A stretch of DNA of 45,712 bases from Anaerolinea sp. (GTDB lineage: Bacteria; Chloroflexota; Anaerolineae; Anaerolineales; Anaerolineaceae): NCBI GenBank assembly GCA_029975965.1, contig JARKOV010000062.1, positions 1 through 45,712 of the forward strand. Reading direction: 5' to 3'. The notes beneath the pieces are model-generated. The model was not told the DNA's origin. It was given only the letters and a program-made list of their open reading frames with translations, and searched no databases. Position 1 is the stretch's first letter. Each line of letters begins with the position of its first letter. Shown one piece after another: positions 40,453 to 45,712 of this stretch. The translations under genes and the position numbers were made by a program.

Positions 40453-41736
40453 ATGCCCACTGCCATCTCGGTAGAAAATCTCTCGAAAACGTACCGCCTC
40501 GGCCAGATCGGCACCGGCACCCTCACCAACGATCTGAAGGTCTGGTGGGCGCGCGTGCGCGGCAAGCCCAATCCCCTGCTCAAAATCGGGCAGGAGGACC
40601 AAGGCAACCGCGACGGCGAGATTCTCTGGGCGCTCAAGGACGTCAGCTTCCAGGTGGAGCAGGGCGAGGTGCTGGGCATCATCGGGCGCAACGGAGCCGG
40701 CAAGAGCACGCTGCTCAAAATCCTCTCGCGCGTGACTGCTCCGACCGGTGGACAGATTAAGGTGAAGGGACGCATCGCCAGCCTACTGGAGGTGGGCACC
40801 GGCTTCCACCCCGAGCTGACCGGGCGCGAGAACATCTACCTCAACGGCGCAATCCTGGGCATGAGCCGCAAGGAGATCGACCGCAAGTTCGACGAGATCG
40901 TCGACTTCGCTGAGGTGGAGCAGTTCATCGACACGCCGGTCAAGCGCTACTCCAGCGGCATGTACGTGCGCCTGGCCTTTGCTGTGGCAGCCCACCTGGA
41001 AAGTGAGATCCTCCTGGTGGACGAGGTGCTGGCGGTCGGCGACGCCGAGTTCCAGAAGAAGTGCCTCGGCAAGATGGGCGACGTGGCCAGCAAAGAGGGC
41101 CGCACGGTGCTGTTCGTCAGCCACAATATGGAGGCTATCCTCCATTTATGTACGAAGGCTTTTTATATTGACCGGGGAATCATTAAATTCTCAGGCCACA
41201 CAGATGAAACGGTTAAAGCCTACCTCCTAGCCTTCACCCAAAAAAGTACAATTGATCGATTACATGTCGTATACGAGTCAAATACAACGTGCAGACCAGA
41301 TTCCCCCATCGTGAACAGAATTGAAATTCTTGATCTGAACCACCAACCCAAGAACACTATTTACACGTGGGATGATCTGATTATAAGAATACACTATTCA
41401 TCACCAAAGGAATTTTTGAAAGGAACGTTTATAGTCGATGTTTACGATTATAAACAACAACGGCTTGTAGTATTTGACTCTGGCCTAAAGTTGCCGATTT
41501 CCGAAGGAAACCACTTTATTGATCTATCCATTTCAAATTTCGCGCTTTCTGCTGGCGAGTATTTCTTGGGTGTTGGATTGGCTCTTGCCAATGCTCAATT
41601 TTTATGGCGGCAAACAAATGCAGGGTTGCTAAGGATTTTTGGTAAAGATGTTTTTAATATTGGTAGACCACCAGAATACTCGAGGATGATATTCGCTTTG
41701 CAGCACGACTGGAAGAATGACGCTTCGTTCAAATAA
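40453..41736 (+). CDS. wzt: Polysaccharide ABC exporter ATPase with C-terminal glycan-binding domain (Wzt-like)
   Basis: A 427-residue ATPase. The nucleotide-binding domain has Walker A G78-RNGAGKST, the Wzt-type signature YSSGMYVRLAFAVAAHL and Walker B ILLVDEVLAVGD. From about residue 235 a Wzt_C-type beta-sandwich follows, which in relatives recognises the terminal modification of the glycan. Base composition changes abruptly near 41150: 35 of 60 G+C in 40861-40920 against 22 of 60 in 41341-41400, so the conserved ATPase half is native-like and the recognition half is foreign-like. It partners with Wzm. The 3' end overlaps the methyltransferase gene by 20 nt. Confidence 0.92.
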   Translation: MPTAISVENLSKTYRLGQIGTGTLTNDLKVWWARVRGKPNPLLKIGQEDQGNRDGEILWALKDVSFQVEQGEVLGIIGRNGAGKSTLLKILSRVTAPTGGQIKVKGRIASLLEVGTGFHPELTGRENIYLNGAILGMSRKEIDRKFDEIVDFAEVEQFIDTPVKRYSSGMYVRLAFAVAAHLESEILLVDEVLAVGDAEFQKKCLGKMGDVASKEGRTVLFVSHNMEAILHLCTKAFYIDRGIIKFSGHTDETVKAYLLAFTQKSTIDRLHVVYESNTTCRPDSPIVNRIEILDLNHQPKNTIYTWDDLIIRIHYSSPKEFLKGTFIVDVYDYKQQRLVVFDSGLKLPISEGNHFIDLSISNFALSAGEYFLGVGLALANAQFLWRQTNAGLLRIFGKDVFNIGRPPEYSRMIFALQHDWKNDASFK

Positions 41737-42538
41737 TGCTCCGGTGTACCGGAGCATCAATGGCCGCTTAGCTCAGTACAAGGTCTGGACAAATACGTTT
41801 ACAGATTGGGATGAAATTTGGACCGAGAGGAACACAGCGAAAATCTTAAGTAAGAAGATTACGGATCTTGGCGAAATAGATTTTATCAAGAAATTTCTCC
41901 CATCCAACAAAAAAATTCTAGAAGCCGGATGTGGCAATGGATGGGTTGTGCAGGCACTTACACTGAGCGGCTTTGACGTCGAGGGGATCGATTACGCCGA
42001 AAAGACAATCTCACAAATTAAACAAGCCGCACCGGATTTGGATGTTCGTGTTGGAGATATTTACGCCATCGATAGACCTGATGATTACTATGGGGCTTAT
42101 CTATCGTTAGGGGTTCTCGAACATAATATTGATGGTCCCGATAAAGGGCTCCGGGAAGCCTATCGGGTTCTCCAGCCAGGTGGAATAGGTATTGTCACAA
42201 TCCCTTATTTAAACCAGACTCGCAACGTTGTTCTTAAAAACCTGAAAAATGGCATTATCCAACCAGATTCACTTCAGTTTTATCAATATTTCTTTAGCAA
42301 ATCTGAATTCACCTCAATTCTGCAACGAGCTGGATTTGAGGTGCTGGACATAATTCCTATCGGCTTGTACTACGGGCTTAATGCCGACAGCCCAATTTTT
42401 CGTTACCTAGATAAACGCAATTATGTTCACTGGCGGATAAAATCCTGGTTTTATACAATTTGCCAAGCCGCAAATGCAAACCTTCGGTGGAAATGGGGCC
42501 ACATGTTGGCATGCATTTGCAGTAAGAAAAATTGCTGA
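41717..42538 (+). CDS. Class I SAM-dependent methyltransferase
   Basis: A 273-residue methyltransferase. The SAM-binding motif I is ILEAGCGNGWVVQAL, followed by the acidic residue in VEGIDYAEKTI, GDIYAI and the post-motif VLQPGGIGIVTIPYL. The N-terminal ~60 residues are a variable substrate-recognition part. It is A+T-rich, like the 3' half of wzt with which it overlaps, so both were probably acquired together. Terminal methylation is a known chain-length and export signal read by the Wzt C-terminal domain, giving a natural pairing; the exact sugar position is unknown. Confidence 0.88.
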   Translation: MTLRSNNAPVYRSINGRLAQYKVWTNTFTDWDEIWTERNTAKILSKKITDLGEIDFIKKFLPSNKKILEAGCGNGWVVQALTLSGFDVEGIDYAEKTISQIKQAAPDLDVRVGDIYAIDRPDDYYGAYLSLGVLEHNIDGPDKGLREAYRVLQPGGIGIVTIPYLNQTRNVVLKNLKNGIIQPDSLQFYQYFFSKSEFTSILQRAGFEVLDIIPIGLYYGLNADSPIFRYLDKRNYVHWRIKSWFYTICQAANANLRWKWGHMLACICSKKNC

Positions 42539-42563
42539 CCATCTGCATTCCTAGGATGAATCT

Positions 42564-43772
42564 GTGCATATCGCCTACTTGACCCCGGAATACCCCGATT
42601 CACGCAGGCCGGATGGCGGCCTCGGAAATTACATTCGCAAAGTCAGCCTGGAGTTGATCCGCCGCGGCCATGAAGCGACGGCCTTCGTGCTTTCGTATGA
42701 AAACAAATCGTGGAATGACCAGGACATCCGTGTTTTGCAACTGAACAGTTTTCGTTTTCACTGGCGCTTGCGCAGAAATCGATCCCTGTCGCGTTGGCTG
42801 GACCTGTGTGAGCGCTGGATCAACGGCAAACGGCTGAAATTGTTTGTGTTGCAGTCACATCGCAGGAAGAAGATCGATCTCGTTCAAACCTCCAATTACC
42901 TCGCCCCCGGCATCGAGCTCTGCCGGAACGGGCAATTTCCGTTGGTGTGCCGCTGTTCCAGCTACATGCCGCCCTTGCGGGCAGCCAATGGTCAACAGCG
43001 AACCATTAAGAGCACTATCGAGGACTGGCGGGAAATCTCCACCATGCTGAAAGCTGATGCGGTTTTCGCTCCCAGTGCATATGTCGCCAACCTGTACGAT
43101 CGCTTTGAAGCGATCAAACCCAGGGTGATCCGCACCCCCATCGAAAACACGCCCTCCGGTTCTGACGAGTCGGTTTACCAGGCATGGCTGAACGGAAAAA
43201 AATACCTGCTTCACTTCGGCACCTTGATGGGGGTTAAAGGCACAGATTTGTTGATTCAAATCGCCCCAAGATTGCTCGATCAATTCCCCGACTTGCACCT
43301 TGCGTTTGTCGGAGCCGATGGGCCGCTCCCAAACGGCGAGAACACTTCAGTTTTTCTGAATAAGGAATTGGGCGCATACAAAGACAGGGTCTTGTTGCAC
43401 CCTCCTTTGCAGAAGCCTCAGTTAACTCCCGTGATCAGGCATGCGTATGGCGTAGTGATGCCATCCAGGATCGACAATTATCCCAATGCGTGCCTTGAAG
43501 CCCTGGCGCTTGGCGTCCCGGTGATTGGGACTTACGAATCGAGCCTGGAGGAGATCATTACGGATCGAAAAACCGGGTTTCTGGCCAGGAACAATAACCC
43601 AGAAAGCCTGCACGAGGAAACCATGCGTTTGTTAACGCTGCCTGAGGATGAATACCGGCAAATGAAAGAAAACATAAGGCAATTTATCGACACAGAATTG
43701 GCAACGGACCGTGTCGGGCAGTTGATCCAGTTCTATGAAGATACGATCGCCAATTTTCGACCGTATGCGTAA
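42564..43772 (+). CDS. Glycosyltransferase family 4 (GT-B fold)
   Basis: A 402-residue GT-B glycosyltransferase. The N-terminal acceptor half starts HIAYLTPEYPDSRRPDGGLGNYIRKVSLELIRRGHEATAF. The C-terminal donor half carries LHFGTLMGVKGTDLLIQIAP, a G-x-x-MPSRIDNYPNACLEALALGVPVIGT segment with the E-x7-E donor motif, and TGFLARNNNPESL. It starts at GTG with AGGAT about seven bases ahead. It transfers an activated sugar to a growing lipid-linked glycan at the cytoplasmic membrane. Sugar specificity is not readable. It is 25 nt after the methyltransferase gene. Confidence 0.92.
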   Translation: MHIAYLTPEYPDSRRPDGGLGNYIRKVSLELIRRGHEATAFVLSYENKSWNDQDIRVLQLNSFRFHWRLRRNRSLSRWLDLCERWINGKRLKLFVLQSHRRKKIDLVQTSNYLAPGIELCRNGQFPLVCRCSSYMPPLRAANGQQRTIKSTIEDWREISTMLKADAVFAPSAYVANLYDRFEAIKPRVIRTPIENTPSGSDESVYQAWLNGKKYLLHFGTLMGVKGTDLLIQIAPRLLDQFPDLHLAFVGADGPLPNGENTSVFLNKELGAYKDRVLLHPPLQKPQLTPVIRHAYGVVMPSRIDNYPNACLEALALGVPVIGTYESSLEEIITDRKTGFLARNNNPESLHEETMRLLTLPEDEYRQMKENIRQFIDTELATDRVGQLIQFYEDTIANFRPYA

Positions 43773-43823
43773 TTTTGAAATTTTCACAATCTGGAACAAC
43801 TCGATCTCTCTCGAGCCTTACCC

Positions 43824-44792
43824 GTGACGCTCGTTCGCATCCTACGAAATTACCCCTACCCAGACCTGCTGCGCCAGACACCGCAAGGAAAGGGTCTCTG
43901 GGATGGCGTCCAATACCTGGTTGACCAAAGCGGTCCATGCGATTACGCAGTCATTCTGAATGGGGTCAACGAGAAAACGGTCGTGCATTGCGCACCAGAG
44001 CATGTATGGGCTTTGATGCAAGAGCCACCAACCGAATATAAAAGGAAATTGCATCGAGGGAATCCGGCATTTCACCAGATCTTCACCCAAGATGCCGGGT
44101 TGCATGGCGAGCGTTATGTCCTGAGCCAACCGGCATTACCCTGGCATATCGATAAAACATTTGATGAACTGGTCAACTGCCCGGCACCCGAAAAAACGGG
44201 TAACCTATCTTGGGTTACCAGTAATCTGGCAAATCTGAAAGGTCACCGGCGCCGGATGCGCTTCTTGACACACCTCCAGGAAGAAGTCGCGTTTGATCTC
44301 TATGGGCGTGGTTTTAATTTTCTCAAGAACAAATGGGATGGCATTGCGCCTTACAGGTACTCACTGGCGGTAGAAAACTTTCGCAATGAATATTACTGGT
44401 CGGAAAAAATCGCCGATTGTTTTTTGGCCTGGACAATGCCGATCTATTATGGTTGCACCAAGATCACCGACTATTTCCCGGCCGAGGCGATCATCCTGCT
44501 GGATGAGATTGACACCCCTGAAGCGCTCAGAATCGTCAAGGATGCCAGCCGGAGCGACCGCTGGAAAAAGAGCCTGGATGCAATTGCCTATGCACGCGAG
44601 TTAGTGTTAATGAAATACCAGCTATTCCCTTTCATTTCGGGGAAAATCCATGAATCGATACGCGTAGGCGGCGCTCAACCCAGAGAAATCGATGACGTGT
44701 GGATCCCTCCTCTGCCTGCGCAGCAAATTCCCCTGCGTTTTCGCGTCAACCGCTATATAAAACATTTACAGAAAATATTGTTACGCTCTTGA
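43824..44792 (+). CDS. Glycosyltransferase family 10 (fucosyltransferase-like)
   Basis: A 322-residue protein whose C-terminal half matches the GT10 alpha-1,3-fucosyltransferase signature: YRYSLAVENFRNEYYWSEKIADCFLAWTMPIYYGC, with the donor-binding Glu and Lys, then FPAEAIILLDEID. The N-terminal half (MLQEPP-like ALMQEPPTEYKRKL, HQIFTQD) forms the acceptor domain of the GT-B fold. It would add fucose or a related deoxysugar from a GDP-sugar to the surface glycan. The start is uncertain: GTG 43824 is preferred, with no strong ribosome site. Bacterial GT10 enzymes are less common than GT4 and often make host-like decorations. Confidence 0.85.
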   Translation: MTLVRILRNYPYPDLLRQTPQGKGLWDGVQYLVDQSGPCDYAVILNGVNEKTVVHCAPEHVWALMQEPPTEYKRKLHRGNPAFHQIFTQDAGLHGERYVLSQPALPWHIDKTFDELVNCPAPEKTGNLSWVTSNLANLKGHRRRMRFLTHLQEEVAFDLYGRGFNFLKNKWDGIAPYRYSLAVENFRNEYYWSEKIADCFLAWTMPIYYGCTKITDYFPAEAIILLDEIDTPEALRIVKDASRSDRWKKSLDAIAYARELVLMKYQLFPFISGKIHESIRVGGAQPREIDDVWIPPLPAQQIPLRFRVNRYIKHLQKILLRS

Positions 44793-44864
44793 ACGGACGC
44801 TTTATATTAACTGCGCTCTCGAAAGTTGGTGGAATTACACTTTTCAATCATCAAAATACAAACC

Positions 44865-45512
44865 ATGTCATCCAATTTTGAAACCTATCTCTATCTGGTG
44901 AAGTCCGACCTGTACCGCTATACAGGGAAAAAAATCACCTGGAAGATGTTTCGGCGCAATATGCGCCGGAATTGGGGATTTCAATATTCCTTCTGGCTGC
45001 GCACCTGCAAATTCCTCTCCGGCATCCGACGAATCCGCTTCTTCCTCCTGCCCATCGCGAATTCGATTCTAACCCACTATATGATTAAATATGGGATCGG
45101 TATTCCGTATACAACGCAGATCGGCCCCGGTTTTTATATAAGTCATATCGGTGGAATCATCGTCCATAACAACTGTGTGATAGGCAAAAATTGTAATATT
45201 TCTCAGGGTGTTACTTTAGGGCAAACCAATCGGGGAGCAAGGAAAGGAACCCCAACGATCGGTGATAATGTCTACATTGGACCCGGAGCCGTGGTGATCG
45301 GGAACATAAAGATCGGAAACAATGTCGCTATTGGCGCTAACTGCGTTGTTACCAAAGATGTGCCCGATAACGGCGTCGTTGTGGGCGTGCCCGGAAAGGT
45401 CATTTCTTATCAAGGTTCAAGCGGCTACATTAACCGCACCGATTACGACGATCTGGTTCAGATGGAAGGAAAGACGCCCTTCCATTCTGGAACCGGCGAG
45501 TCACAACCTTAA
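44865..45512 (+). CDS. Serine-acetyltransferase-like hexapeptide acyltransferase
   Basis: A 215-residue left-handed beta-helix protein. After an ~80-residue helical N-terminus (YLYLVKSDLYRYTGKK) come hexapeptide repeats: GPGFYISHIGGIIVHNNCVIGKNCNISQGVTLG, IGDNVYIGPGAVVIGNIKIGNNVAIGANCVVTKDVP, VVVGVPGKVI. The active-site His in SHIGG and the GxNxxI arrangement fit CysE-type O-acetyltransferases. In this locus it is more likely a sugar O-acetyltransferase than the housekeeping CysE (inference from context). The ATG at 44865 is preferred; an in-frame TTG at 44826 would add 13 residues. Confidence 0.83.
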   Translation: MSSNFETYLYLVKSDLYRYTGKKITWKMFRRNMRRNWGFQYSFWLRTCKFLSGIRRIRFFLLPIANSILTHYMIKYGIGIPYTTQIGPGFYISHIGGIIVHNNCVIGKNCNISQGVTLGQTNRGARKGTPTIGDNVYIGPGAVVIGNIKIGNNVAIGANCVVTKDVPDNGVVVGVPGKVISYQGSSGYINRTDYDDLVQMEGKTPFHSGTGESQP

Positions 45513-45515
45513 ACA

Positions 45516-45712
45516 ATGGACCTGCCGCTTTCTATCGTCGTCTGCACCTATAACCGTGCTGCACTGCTGGACGGATGCCTGCAGAGCCTTATTTCACAGA
45601 CCTGCGCTCCCGATGTGTACGAAGTCATCGTGGTTGACAACAACTCAAACGACAACACGCACGAGGTCGTAGAAGCCTTCCGAAGACAAGCCAACCTTTC
45701 CTATTTCGTGGA
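45516..45712 (+). CDS. Glycosyltransferase family 2, 3' end outside window
   Basis: The first 65 codons of a GT-A-fold glycosyltransferase: PLSIVVCTYNRAALLDGCLQSLISQT followed by YEVIVVDNNSNDNTHEVVEAFR. The C-T-Y-N-R and V-V-D-N-N-S segments form the nucleotide-sugar-binding start of GT2. It begins 3 nt after the acetyltransferase stop, so it is in the same operon. The rest, including the DxD motif, lies beyond the window. Confidence 0.9.
   Translation, partial: MDLPLSIVVCTYNRAALLDGCLQSLISQTCAPDVYEVIVVDNNSNDNTHEVVEAFRRQANLSYFV

Noticed and set aside
1..45712. tRNA, rRNA, CRISPR arrays, prophage or intact insertion sequences
   Set aside because: No tRNA-like TPsiC arms with matching acceptor stems, no regularly spaced repeats and no transposase, integrase or phage structural genes were seen on reading both strands.

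Overview
The window is G+C-rich with a Gram-negative-like gene content. It resembles an environmental Chloroflexota genome, probably Anaerolineae. This is inferred from the style of the genes: several HisKA_3/NarL-type two-component pairs, a regulator with an N-terminal HTH, a NB-ARC-like ATPase and TPR repeats, an unusual lipoprotein-type substrate-binding protein, and many small CPBP and DUF2269-like membrane proteins. No rRNA, tRNA, CRISPR array or intact insertion sequence is visible.

Region 1 (2-6501, all +) is a compact catabolic operon. It encodes the tail of a sugar isomerase/epimerase, a lipoylated 2-oxoacid dehydrogenase E2, a FadR-type regulator, an iron-dependent alcohol dehydrogenase, a transketolase split into two genes, and an Asp/Glu-racemase-fold protein. 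Several junctions overlap. Region 2 (6502-11360) is a patchwork. It holds an N-terminal SDR fragment, an A+T-richer P-loop kinase-like gene, a sigma/anti-sigma pair, a C-terminal MFS fragment and a palindromic repeat. Region 3 (11361-17346, all -) is a run of seven genes: GNAT, SnoaL-like, CPBP protease, alpha/beta hydrolase, CPBP protease, SRPBCC and a DUF2269-like membrane protein. It is transcribed away from the HTH-ATPase-TPR regulator at 17606-20173. A second copy of the palindromic repeat lies in the divergent gap.

Region 4 (20310-27400, all -) is a signalling island: a five-PAS histidine kinase with its NarL-type regulator (4-nt overlap), a receiver-only protein, and a PAS5-GAF-HD-GYP c-di-GMP phosphodiesterase. 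One PAS module is about 65% identical between the kinase and the HD-GYP protein. Region 5 (27683-30940, -) is a NitT/TauT-like ABC importer with a fused double permease and no binding protein, preceded by a promoter and a structured leader. Region 6 (31243-35766, +) has two small membrane proteins, a second kinase/regulator pair whose kinase mRNA appears leaderless, and a RibD/DHFR-fold reductase ending at a good terminator.

Region 7 (36079-37965) is a family-5 solute-binding lipoprotein whose two halves are in circularly permuted order, the most striking observation here. Region 8 (38079-38610) is a DUF2292-like small gene behind a roughly 240-nt leader with an intrinsic terminator, an attenuation arrangement. 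Region 9 (38809-end, +) is a surface-polysaccharide locus: Wzm, a DUF1919 protein, a compositionally mosaic Wzt, a methyltransferase, GT4, GT10 (fucosyltransferase-like), a serine-acetyltransferase-like protein and the start of a GT2. Base composition drops sharply inside wzt, marking a recombination boundary of the locus.
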